Positions 18,606 to 27,114 of a stretch of 34,599 nt of DNA are shown here, one piece after another. Every line of letters begins with the position of its first letter. Position 1 is the stretch's first letter. Both the position numbers and the translations under genes were made by a program. A model generated the notes under the pieces. That model was not told the origin of the DNA, did no database searches, and worked only from the letters and a program-made list of their open reading frames with translations. The stretch covers positions 1-34,599 of the forward strand of contig JACCXJ010000374.1 in the NCBI GenBank assembly GCA_013697045.1, read 5' to 3'. Origin of the DNA: Gammaproteobacteria bacterium (GTDB lineage: Bacteria > Pseudomonadota > Gammaproteobacteria > JACCXJ01).

Positions 18606-19763
18606 GTGTCTTGGTGGTACGTGGTGCTGCCGGCGTGCGTCATGTGGCTGTGCGTGCTGATTGCGCCCTGGCGTCCCTGGACCACCGACGAGTCGCTGGA
18701 CGCGCCCGGCGGAGGGGAGGACGTCGATCTCCGGGATGTGACCGTCCTGGTTCCGGCCCGCGACGAGGCCGGGCAGATCGGCACGACGCTAGCTGGGCTG
18801 AGGCGCCAGGGGCGGGGGTTCCAAATCATCCTCATCGACGATCAATCGACGGACGGCACCGCGGCGGTGGCGCGTGCGTGCCGCATCGAGGGTCTGGAGA
18901 TCGTGTACGGGACGCCCCCGCCTCCCGGTTGGAGCGGCAAGCTATGGGCCTTGCACCAGGGGCTCGCATGCGTGCGCACCGAGCGGGTACTGCTCCTCGA
19001 TGCCGATGTCGAGCTGCTCCCCGGGATCCTCCCCGCACTCCGCGCCAAGCTGCTGGAGGACGGTCGCCATCTGGTGTCCCTCTTGGTCTCACTGCGCATG
19101 GACAACCTCTGGGAGCGGTTCCTGATGCCGGCCTTCGTGTACTTCTTCAAGCTCCTCTACCCCTTCCGTCTGTCCAACTCGCCGGCGATACCGTTCGTGG
19201 CCTGTGCCGCCGGCGGGTGCATCCTCCTGGAGGCGCGTGTCCTGCGAGAGATCGGCGGGTTCGCGGCGATTCGAGACGCGCTCATCGACGACTGCGCCCT
19301 GGCCGGGCGCGTCAAGAAGCGGGGGTTCCATACCTGGATCGGGTTGACCCATTCGGCCCGGAGCTTGAGGCCCTATCCCTCGCTGCAGAGCATCTGGGAC
19401 ATGGTGGCGAGAACGGCCTTCACGCAGTTGCGCTATTCCCCTCTGTTGCTCGTCCTCTGCACCATGGTGATGCTGTGCGCTTTCGCGGCGCCCGTCGCGG
19501 CGCTGGTCTCGGGGGAGTGGCCGGTGGCGGCGGTCGGCGCCCTGACGCTCGTCATGGCCATGGTGAGTTACCGGGCCGTTCTCAGGTATTATGGGCTCCC
19601 CCTCGCCTGGGTGCTGGCCCTGCCGGGGGCGGGGTGCTTGTTCCTTGGGATGACGTGGAGCTCCGCGATCCGCTACTGGCGGGGTCGGCGATCGCAGTGG
19701 AAAGGCAGGCAGTACGGTACCGACGAGGCTCTGGCAGGCGCGCTCGAGGACACCCCTGGTTAA
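18606..19763 (+). CDS. hpnB: hopene-associated glycosyltransferase HpnB
   Basis: VTVLVPARDEAGQIGTTLAGL, IDDQSTDGTA, GTPPPPGWSGKLWALHQGL, LLLDADVEL, RMDNLWERFLMPAFVYFFKLLYPF; C-terminal TM segments. Confidence 0.9.
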   Translation: MSWWYVVLPACVMWLCVLIAPWRPWTTDESLDAPGGGEDVDLRDVTVLVPARDEAGQIGTTLAGLRRQGRGFQIILIDDQSTDGTAAVARACRIEGLEIVYGTPPPPGWSGKLWALHQGLACVRTERVLLLDADVELLPGILPALRAKLLEDGRHLVSLLVSLRMDNLWERFLMPAFVYFFKLLYPFRLSNSPAIPFVACAAGGCILLEARVLREIGGFAAIRDALIDDCALAGRVKKRGFHTWIGLTHSARSLRPYPSLQSIWDMVARTAFTQLRYSPLLLVLCTMVMLCAFAAPVAALVSGEWPVAAVGALTLVMAMVSYRAVLRYYGLPLAWVLALPGAGCLFLGMTWSSAIRYWRGRRSQWKGRQYGTDEALAGALEDTPG

Positions 19764-19852
19764 AGACACCGGCGTCCCTTGCGATACCTACTGCTGCTCG
19801 CGGGGATTGCGGCGTCGCTCTGGTGGACCGCGATATCTGCTCTGAGACGGGA

Positions 19853-20479
19853 ATGTTTCTTATGATGATGAACGGCTACCGAGCGCTGACGCGCGTCCTG
19901 ATTTTTGCGACGGTACTCGTTTTGGGTGCCGATCTGCAGGCGGGAACGGCAGAGGCCAAGTCGGTGGTCGAGAAGCTCCATACGACGCTCCTGAATGTCA
20001 TGAAGCGTGCCGATGCCCTGGGATATTCCGGTCGCTATGACGAGCTCGCTCGCGTGGTCAGTGCCAGCTTCGATTTCGACACCATCGGGCAGCAGCTCTT
20101 GGGCCGCTATTGGGCGGGGCTCAATGCGGATCAGAGAAAGCTGTTTGTCGAGACCTTCACGGAGCTCAGCACGGCGACCTACGCGGCGCGATTCGACGGG
20201 TTCAAGAACGAGACGTTTCGCACCGTCTCGCAGGAAACCAAGGGAGATTGGACGATCGTCACGGCCGAGTTGGTGAAATCGGACGGCGACACCGTCCAGT
20301 TCAAGTACATCCTCAAACCCGAAGGCGAGCGCTGGCGGATCCTGAACGTGTTCGCCGATGGGGTCAGCGAGCTCGCGGCGCGCAAGGCCGAGTACTCGAC
20401 GGCGATGAAGGATCACGGGTTCGACGCTCTGATCGCCCGGCTCAGGGACAAGATCGACCACTACGCGAAAGGGGCGTGA
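19853..20479 (+). CDS. MlaC/Ttg2 family phospholipid-binding protein (HpnM-like)
   Basis: LHTTLLNVMKRADALGYSGRYDELARVVSASFDFDTIGQQLLGRYWAGLNADQRKLFVETFTELSTATYAARFD...WRILNVFADGVSELAARKAEYSTAM. Confidence 0.9.
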   Translation: MFLMMMNGYRALTRVLIFATVLVLGADLQAGTAEAKSVVEKLHTTLLNVMKRADALGYSGRYDELARVVSASFDFDTIGQQLLGRYWAGLNADQRKLFVETFTELSTATYAARFDGFKNETFRTVSQETKGDWTIVTAELVKSDGDTVQFKYILKPEGERWRILNVFADGVSELAARKAEYSTAMKDHGFDALIARLRDKIDHYAKGA

Positions 20480-20548
20480 CGGACCCGATCCAGGCGAGGT
20501 CGAGGTGGGCGAGCTTGGCTGGCGAGAATTTATCCGGAGATGGGTACC

Positions 20549-21328
20549 ATGACCGACAATAACAACCGACGGGTCCTTGCGATGGCGCTGCTCGTGGCGA
20601 TCCTGCCCGGCTGCGCGACCCAGCCGACGCTCTCGGAAGACGAATCCGACCCCCTCGAGGGGACCAATCGGGCGATCTACGACTTCAATGAGAGCTTGGA
20701 TACCTATGTGATGAGACCGGTTGCGGAGTTCTATGTCGATTATACGCCCGAGCTTGTTCGCGACGGGGTCACGAATTTCTTCAACAACCTCGGCTATATC
20801 AACGTCATTTTCAACGAAGTGCTCCAGGGCAAGTTGAAGCAAAGCGTCGCCGACATCGGCCGGTTTACCATCAACAGCACCCTCGGGATCGGCGGTTTTA
20901 TCGATATTGCCAGCGCCGGCAGTGTGCCGAAACACGATGAGGACTTTGGTCAGACCTTGGGCGTATGGGGTGTGGACGAAGGCGCCTATCTGGTGTTGCC
21001 CGTGCTCGGGCCGAGCTCGGCGCGCGACGTGCCGAGATACATCACGAGTACCCTGCTGAACCCCTTGTTCTACATCACCAGCCCCATTATCTTTCCGAGC
21101 GGGGTGCTCGGTGCCGTCAACGAGCGCTCCAATTTTCTCGAAGCCACCCGTTTGCGAGACGAGGCCGCCCTGGACCCCTACACCTTCACACGCGAGGCCT
21201 ACCGGCAACGTCGCCTGAACGACATCTACGACGGCAATCCCCCTCTGGAGGACTTGGACCAAGGTAACGAAGGTGGAGAAGGCGACGAAGGTGAGGAAGC
21301 CGCAGACAGCGTACTCCGCATCGAGTGA
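20549..21328 (+). CDS. mlaA: MlaA/VacJ family lipoprotein
   Basis: Lipobox-like AILPGCATQ; DPLEGTNRAIYDFNESLDTYVMRPVAEFY, NFFNNLGYINVIFNEVLQGK, DFGQTLGVWGVDEGAYLVLPVLGPSSARD. ggag upstream of the ATG at 20549. Confidence 0.94.
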   Translation: MTDNNNRRVLAMALLVAILPGCATQPTLSEDESDPLEGTNRAIYDFNESLDTYVMRPVAEFYVDYTPELVRDGVTNFFNNLGYINVIFNEVLQGKLKQSVADIGRFTINSTLGIGGFIDIASAGSVPKHDEDFGQTLGVWGVDEGAYLVLPVLGPSSARDVPRYITSTLLNPLFYITSPIIFPSGVLGAVNERSNFLEATRLRDEAALDPYTFTREAYRQRRLNDIYDGNPPLEDLDQGNEGGEGDEGEEAADSVLRIE

Positions 21329-21530
21329 TCGCCGGGCGCAGCGTGTGAACACGTCCCCCGGGGGGCATTGGGCTTCTGGATCCGCGGCGCTTCGCCGGTA
21401 TCGTCCCGCTGCGCCCGCTTTAGCTCCTTTAGCGCTGGGGCTCGAGACCGGATAGGCCACAGCGCCCGATAGCCTGGTTGCGCGGTACTCCACCGCTTCG
21501 GCCGGCGCCCGCCGGCCATTACGTCAGACT

Positions 21531-22625
21531 ATGAAAAAGGTCTTCAATATCGTCGGGGCGAGACCCAACTTCATGAAGATCGCCCCCATCCACAAGCGCA
21601 TGCAGGCCACGGCCGGACTGGTCCCGGTGCTGGTGCACACCGGCCAGCATTATGACGGCGCGATGTCCAAGGTGTTCTTCGAAGAACTGGGTCTCCCCGA
21701 GCCCGATATCTATCTCGGCGTCGGCTCCGGCAGCCATGGGGAACAGACCGGTCGGCTCCTGGTCGAGCTTGAAAAGGTCATGGTGGCGGATCGCCCGGAC
21801 CTCGTGGTCGTCGTGGGCGATGTGAACTCGACCATGGCCGCCGCCATCGACGCGGCCAAGCTCGGCATCCCGGTGGCACATGTGGAAGCCGGATTGCGCA
21901 GCTTCGACCGGGGCATGCCCGAGGAGATCAACCGCATCGTGACGGATGCGCTGTCCGATCTGTTGTTCGTGAGCGAAGACAGCGGCAGGGAAAACCTTTT
22001 GCACGAAGGGGCGCGAGCCGATCGGATCCATTTCGTCGGCAACGTCATGATCGACTCGCTGCTCGGCCACAAGGCGAGGGCAGAGACCTCGACCGCGCTT
22101 GCGAGGATCGGCCTCGATCGCAAGCGCTATGCGCTCGTCACCTTGCATCGCCCATCGAACGTGGATAGCAGCGAGGGCTTGCGGAGTATCCTGGGAGCGC
22201 TGGCGCGCATCCAGCGGGAGGTCCCCATCGTGTTCCCGATCCACCCGCGCACCCGCAAGATGATCGAGCAATATGGTTTGGGTGAGCTCGTCGCGTCCAT
22301 GCCGGACCTCTACCTCATCGATCCCCAGGGCTATCTCGACTTCTTGCGCTTGATGATGGACGCGAGCGTGGTCCTCACCGATTCCGGCGGCATCCAGGAA
22401 GAAACCACCGTGCTGGGCGTGCCATGCGTCACGTTGCGAGACAACACCGAACGGCCGGTGACGGTGACCCTCGGTACCAACACCCTGGTGGGCATGGACC
22501 CCGAGCGGATCGTGTCGGCCGCCTTTGAGGCGCTGAACGGGCACTGTAAGACAGGAAAGGTCCCCCCCTTGTGGGACGGGCACGCCTCCGAGCGCATCGT
22601 CGAGCTGATCACGAACCAGGTCTAG
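21531..22625 (+). CDS. wecB: UDP-N-acetylglucosamine 2-epimerase (non-hydrolysing)
   Basis: MKKVFNIVGARPNFMKIAPI, HTGQHYDGAMS, VVGDVNSTMAAAIDAAKLGIPVAHVEAGLRSFDRGMPEEINRI, TDSGGIQEETTVLGVPCVTLRDNTERP. Confidence 0.96.
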   Translation: MKKVFNIVGARPNFMKIAPIHKRMQATAGLVPVLVHTGQHYDGAMSKVFFEELGLPEPDIYLGVGSGSHGEQTGRLLVELEKVMVADRPDLVVVVGDVNSTMAAAIDAAKLGIPVAHVEAGLRSFDRGMPEEINRIVTDALSDLLFVSEDSGRENLLHEGARADRIHFVGNVMIDSLLGHKARAETSTALARIGLDRKRYALVTLHRPSNVDSSEGLRSILGALARIQREVPIVFPIHPRTRKMIEQYGLGELVASMPDLYLIDPQGYLDFLRLMMDASVVLTDSGGIQEETTVLGVPCVTLRDNTERPVTVTLGTNTLVGMDPERIVSAAFEALNGHCKTGKVPPLWDGHASERIVELITNQV

Positions 22626-22712
22626 CGGTAGCGCGAGTGGATCGATGCGGCGTGGTGGGGGTGTAGCGGGGATCCGGCAGTGCCTCGGACCGTGCCACGA
22701 GGCTACAGGAAC

Positions 22713-24215
22713 ATGAGTGCCGGACGGATACCGCCCCAGGACGGCTTCCACATGAGCCCCGAGGCGTTCCGCTACTACGGCCGTGCGGTCGTGGACTGGA
22801 TCGCGGATTACTACGCGCGCGTCGAGTCCTATCCGGTTCTCTCACAGGTCGCGCCCGGCGAGGTGTATCGTTCGCTGCCGCCCGAGCCCCCGGAGCACGG
22901 CGAGGGTTTCGAGGCGATCCTCGCAGACATCGACCGGCTGATCCTGCCCGGCATCACCCACTGGCAGTCGCCGAACTTCTTCGCCTTTTTCCCGGCCAAT
23001 ACCTCCGGACCCTCGATCCTGGGCGAATTGCTCGCCGGAGGGCTCGGCGTGCAGGGGATGCTGTGGGCCACGAGCCCGGCCTGCACGGAGCTCGAGACCC
23101 GCGTCCTCGACTGGCTCATCGAGATGCTGGGTCTGCCCCTGCGGTTTCGTTCCGACGGGCCGGGCGGCGGGGTGATCCAGGACTCGGCCTCCAGTGCCAC
23201 GCTGTGCGCGCTCCTCGCCGCGCGAGGGCGGGCCACGGATCCCCGCTGTAGCGACCAGGGCAGCGATGGCCGGCTCGTGTGCTATGCCTCGACGGAGGCG
23301 CACTCGTCGATCGAGAAGGCCGTACGCATCGCGGGGCTCGGGCGCCACGGGCTGTGCCGGATCGCAGTGGACGAGCGTTTCGCCATGCGCCCCGACGCAC
23401 TGGCCGAGCGCATCGCTCAGGATCGCGCGCAAGGGCTCCTCCCGTTCTTTGTTTGTGCCACGATTGGGACGACCTCCTCGAACGCCATCGATCCGCTCCC
23501 GGCGATCGGCGAGGTGTGCCGCGAGGCGGGCCTGTGGCTGCACGTCGACGCGGCCATGTCGGGTACCGCGGCGATCTGCCCCGAGTATCGCTATCTCCAC
23601 GCGGGGATGGCGCTTGCCCATAGCTATTGCTTCAACCCCCACAAATGGATGTTCACCAATTTCGATTGCGATTGCTTCTATGTCGCGGATCGCAGCGCGC
23701 TCATCGAGTCGCTCTCGGTGCTGCCCGATTATCTTCGCAACCGGGCGAGCGAGTCCGGCGCGGTGTTCGACTATCGTGATTGGCAGGTGCCGCTCGGACG
23801 GCGCTTCCGTGCCTTGAAGCTATGGTTCGTGATCCGCCATTACGGCATCGAGGGCCTGAGGCACCACATCCGGCGCCACGTGGAGCTCGCGCAGGAATTC
23901 GCGCGCTGGGTCGCGGACTCGACGCGCTTCGAGCTTTGCATCACGCCGCCTTTGAATCTCGTGTGCTTCCGGCATCGGGCGGGCGATGCGTTCAACCGCG
24001 AGCTGCTGGATCGGCTCAACGGCGGCGGCCGGCTGTACCTGACCCACACGATTCTGCGGAACCGCTACACGCTGCGCCTGTGCGTCGGCCAGACGTATAC
24101 CGAGAGCCGGCACGTCCAAGCGGCCTGGCAGACGATCCAGGAGACCGCGGCGCAGCTGGAGCGCCAGCGAATGATCCTTGGCGCCCCGAGAGGGAATCGA
24201 ACCCCCAATTGCTGA
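22713..24215 (+). CDS. aromatic-L-amino-acid decarboxylase family PLP enzyme
   Basis: SPEAFRYYGRAVVDWIADYYARVESYPVLSQVAPGEV, HWQSPNFFAFFPANTS, SYCFNPHKWMFTNFDCD (PLP lysine), FVIRHYGIEGLR. The last ~10 residues read through tRNA-like sequence. Confidence 0.93.
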   Translation: MSAGRIPPQDGFHMSPEAFRYYGRAVVDWIADYYARVESYPVLSQVAPGEVYRSLPPEPPEHGEGFEAILADIDRLILPGITHWQSPNFFAFFPANTSGPSILGELLAGGLGVQGMLWATSPACTELETRVLDWLIEMLGLPLRFRSDGPGGGVIQDSASSATLCALLAARGRATDPRCSDQGSDGRLVCYASTEAHSSIEKAVRIAGLGRHGLCRIAVDERFAMRPDALAERIAQDRAQGLLPFFVCATIGTTSSNAIDPLPAIGEVCREAGLWLHVDAAMSGTAAICPEYRYLHAGMALAHSYCFNPHKWMFTNFDCDCFYVADRSALIESLSVLPDYLRNRASESGAVFDYRDWQVPLGRRFRALKLWFVIRHYGIEGLRHHIRRHVELAQEFARWVADSTRFELCITPPLNLVCFRHRAGDAFNRELLDRLNGGGRLYLTHTILRNRYTLRLCVGQTYTESRHVQAAWQTIQETAAQLERQRMILGAPRGNRTPNC

Positions 24216-24224
24216 TTACAAGCC
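24179..24224 (-). other. 3' half of a tRNA-Thr(UGU)-like gene (fragment, possible att site)
   Basis: Minus strand: gCTTGTAAtcagcaattgGGGGGTTCGATTCCCTCTCGGGGCGCCA. Anticodon loop, T-stem/loop, 3' acceptor strand and CCA are present; no D-arm or 5' acceptor strand upstream. Confidence 0.65.
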
Positions 24225-24333
24225 GCATCTGATCTTATGATCTTATCGAGGACGCGAAAAAAGCGTTCGATGAGCTCTGGCGAACAGTCATCAAGGAGAT
24301 CCGCCCCGGGCTCGCAGCTGGGTGGCTCCCTGG

Positions 24334-24898
24334 TCAACAGCGCTCGGGAAGTTTCCTCAATCGACGGCGTCTTACGATCCAAGCGAGAAGGCCGAGGAAT
24401 GCAAGAACAGCGAGAACGATTTCTTCGTAGCGCTTAACATCGGCAAGGACAAGCTCGAGTGTATGTATTGCCGAGGAGATAACCCGCTCCGGCGATGAGC
24501 GGCGCCCAGATTGCCGCCCCGATGGCATTCAACGTCACCAGGCGAAAGAGCGGCACGCGGCTCATGCCGATCACAATGGGGCCAACGGTGCGCACGCCAT
24601 AGAGGAATCGGATGGCAAGAACCAACACGGTATCATAGTTTTGCAGCAATGCCTGGACTTTCTTCGCCCGCGGCTTCCAACTCGGAAAGCGCGCCAGGAT
24701 TCGATCGCCATAGCGCTGGCCGAGGAAGAAATAGAACTGATCGCCGAGGAAGCTCGCCACAAAGGCGACGAGGATCACTTTCCACAAGTCCAAATAACCG
24801 CGATGTGCGGCGAAGCCCGCCATCAGCAATATGGTCTCGCCTTCAAGAAGCGTTCCGACAGCCACCGCTAGGTAGCCGTCAATCTCGGCTAGGCGCAC
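24334..24898 (-). pseudogene. DedA family membrane protein with frameshift
   Basis: VRLAEIDGYLAVAVGTLLEGETILLMAGFAAHRGYLDLWKVILVAFVASFLGDQFYFFLGQRYGD...AGAGYLLGN, continuing in another frame as IHTLELVLADVKRYEEIVLAVLAFLGLLAWIVRRRR. Confidence 0.82.
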
Positions 24899-24991
24899 AT
24901 GTTGCGACGGGTAATCCCGCCGGGGTTGTCTCCTCCCCGGCCATTTTTTCGTTCGTCGCCGTCCCGCCTCTGGCCCGTCTGGTTCCGACCG

Positions 24992-25887
24992 ATGCGTACT
25001 TTCCGCGGACAAGCCGCATATGTAGCGACGCATCCGGGCGTTTTCGCCTTGCGTGTCCTGCGCGCCTTTCGCGCCAACCAAGGGTTGCTTCTGGCAGGAG
25101 CCGTTGCCTACTACACGCTGCTATCCATCGTACCGATGCTCATCCTCATGCTGATCGCACTGTCGCAGATCATCGACCAGGACGAGCTGCTCGCCACGTT
25201 GGGGCGATATCTGGAATGGCTGATCCCGGAACAATCCACGGCCATGATCGGAGATCTGGCCCGCTTTGTGGACCATCGCGGCGTGATCGGCTGGGCGCTG
25301 TTGGTAACCATGGTCTTTTTCAGTTCGCTCGCCTTCACGGTGCTGGAAAATGCGATGTCCGTCATCTTCCTGCACCGGGTGGCGATTCGCCGGCGCCACT
25401 TTCTCGTCTCTGCGGTCATACCCTATTGCTACATTCTCTTTCTGGCGCTGGGCCTTTTGTTGATGACGCTCGTCTCCGGGTCGCTCCAGGCGATCGGTGC
25501 GGAAAGCGTCGACTTTCTCGGCCGCAATTGGTCGCTCCGCGGCGTTTCGGGCGCGCCCTCTACCTCTTCGGCGTCGCGGGAGAGATCCTCGTGCTCACGT
25601 CGATCTACCTCGTCATGCCGGTGAGACGGCCGTCATGGCGGCACGCCCTGGTCGGAGCAATCACCGCAACCGTACTCTGGGAGATCACCCGCCGCGTTTT
25701 GGTCTGGTATTTCGGCACGTTGTCGCAGATCAATGTCGTTTATGGCTCGCTGACCACATCGATCGTCGTGCTCCTGAGCCTGGAAATCGCGGCGACCCTG
25801 TTGCTGTTTGGCGCCCAGGTCATTGCCGAGTACGAGCGCATCGAGACAAAAGGTAAGGGTGCGGCGCCACAACCATTGCGGACGTAA
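24992..25887 (+). pseudogene. YihY/BrkB family membrane protein with frameshift near 25550
   Basis: Frame 1: VLRAFRANQGLLLAGAVAYYTLLSIVPMLILMLIALSQIID...SLRGVSGA; frame 2: LYLFGVAGEILVLTSIYLVMPVRRPSWRHALVGAITATVLWEITRRVLVWYFGTLSQINVVYGSLTT. Confidence 0.85.
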
Positions 25888-25985
25888 GCCAGCCGCACTT
25901 GATCGAACTCATCGTCGCTCAAGCTTATCGGCCACCAGCGTGAGCGCGTCAGGCGCGCAGGGTAAGTGCGCATGGGGGAGAATCA

Positions 25986-26243
25986 TCACGCACTCACATC
26001 AGGTCCGGCAGTTGCTCGCGGTTCAGCAGCAGCTTGAGTGACCTGGCTTGACCGGGCGTCCTCTCGATGAACCCCAGCCTCTCCAAGCTCAGGACCATCT
26101 GATGTCTCATCCAGCTCGATCTCACTGAGCACGTCCCTCGCCTCGGCGAGTACTGCTTCTTGTATCTTGCCCCCTCTCCCGCTTAATCGCTTTACCACTT
26201 CGAGCGCCTGTTCTGTGCTCAGTTTCTTGATCACGTCTTGCAT
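25986..26243 (-). CDS. small hypothetical protein, possibly truncated
   Basis: MQDVIKKLSTEQALEVVKRLSGRGGKIQEAVLAEARDVLSEIELDET looks coding; the following residues look out of frame. Confidence 0.35.
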   Translation of the reverse strand: MQDVIKKLSTEQALEVVKRLSGRGGKIQEAVLAEARDVLSEIELDETSDGPELGEAGVHREDARSSQVTQAAAEPRATAGPDVSA

Positions 26244-26300
26244 ACGAAATCGACTCGTACGTCGTGACGCCAAGGGCCGTCCATCCAGCCCCGGTCTAAC

Positions 26301-26924
26301 TCACCGTTGCGACGCGATCAACTGCTGCGCCGAGCAGTTGCTCCGCTCGCGGTCCTGGTCGCATTCCCGAGCCGCCTTAAGCGCACGCGCGTACCACTCG
26401 AGCTCGTCGAGGAACTTCACGATGCGGCGTTCGTAGCCCTCGTCGATCGGTGAGCCGTCCTCCCGGAACGCGTCCTGGACCTTCGGGATCGGGAAGATCG
26501 AGGGAATGCTCGGCATTCCGAGCTCGCCGAGCATCGCACGCAGCGCGATCGCCGCTCGAACGCCTCCAAAGGCCCCGGCCGAGTAGCAGACGATCGCGCT
26601 CGGCTTGTAAAAGTACTCCTCGAGGAAGTGATCGAGGAGGTTGGCGAGCGCGGGCGGAACGGTGTGGTTGTACTCGCCCGACACGATCACGTACGCATCG
26701 GCCGCCTTCACACGCCCGGCCAACCGCTCGAGCGACTCCGGCGCGCCTCCCGGCGGATATTCCTTGTACATCTTGTCGAGGAGCGGCAGCCCGAGCTCGA
26801 GCGGATCGACCAGGAAAACCTCGTGCCCGCGTTCTCGGCACTTGTTGGCGACGAAGCGTGCGGCCTTGATCCCTTGCCGCGTCGAGCGGACGGACCCATA
26901 GAGGACGAGCAGGTTCAGTTTCAT
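26301..26924 (-). CDS. NADPH-dependent FMN reductase family oxidoreductase
   Basis: MKLNLLVLYGSVRSTRQGIKAARFVANKC, VIVSGEYNHTVPPALANLLDHFLEEYFYKPSAIVCYSAGAFGGVRAAIALRAMLGELG. Confidence 0.92.
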   Translation of the reverse strand: MKLNLLVLYGSVRSTRQGIKAARFVANKCRERGHEVFLVDPLELGLPLLDKMYKEYPPGGAPESLERLAGRVKAADAYVIVSGEYNHTVPPALANLLDHFLEEYFYKPSAIVCYSAGAFGGVRAAIALRAMLGELGMPSIPSIFPIPKVQDAFREDGSPIDEGYERRIVKFLDELEWYARALKAARECDQDRERSNCSAQQLIASQR

Positions 26925-27114
26925 GCGTTCTTCCTCCGGCGAGCTGGCCTCGTTGATCCGGACAACACGGCCCGGCTCGATAAGTGGACTCCCTGCCGGC
27001 TCAAGCGGCCTTGGGCTGGAGCAGCGATCTGCACCGGTCTGAAGTAGAACGGGTCGCGCGTCATTCGGTCATTGTAGCAATGGGGACTCATTTCCTGGAA
27101 CCCACCGACATCGC

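Noticed and set aside
18179-20479. 766-aa + strand ORF
   Set aside because: Its N-terminal two thirds is an out-of-frame shadow of hpnH/hpnB. Only the last ~209 codons (from 19853) are the real MlaC-family gene.
19760-21493. 577-aa minus-strand ORF
   Set aside because: Antisense to the MlaC and MlaA genes; no domain signal.
24184-24215. Decarboxylase C-terminal tail GAPRGNRTPNC as protein sequence
   Set aside because: Classic translation of an antisense tRNA 3' end, not a real conserved peptide.
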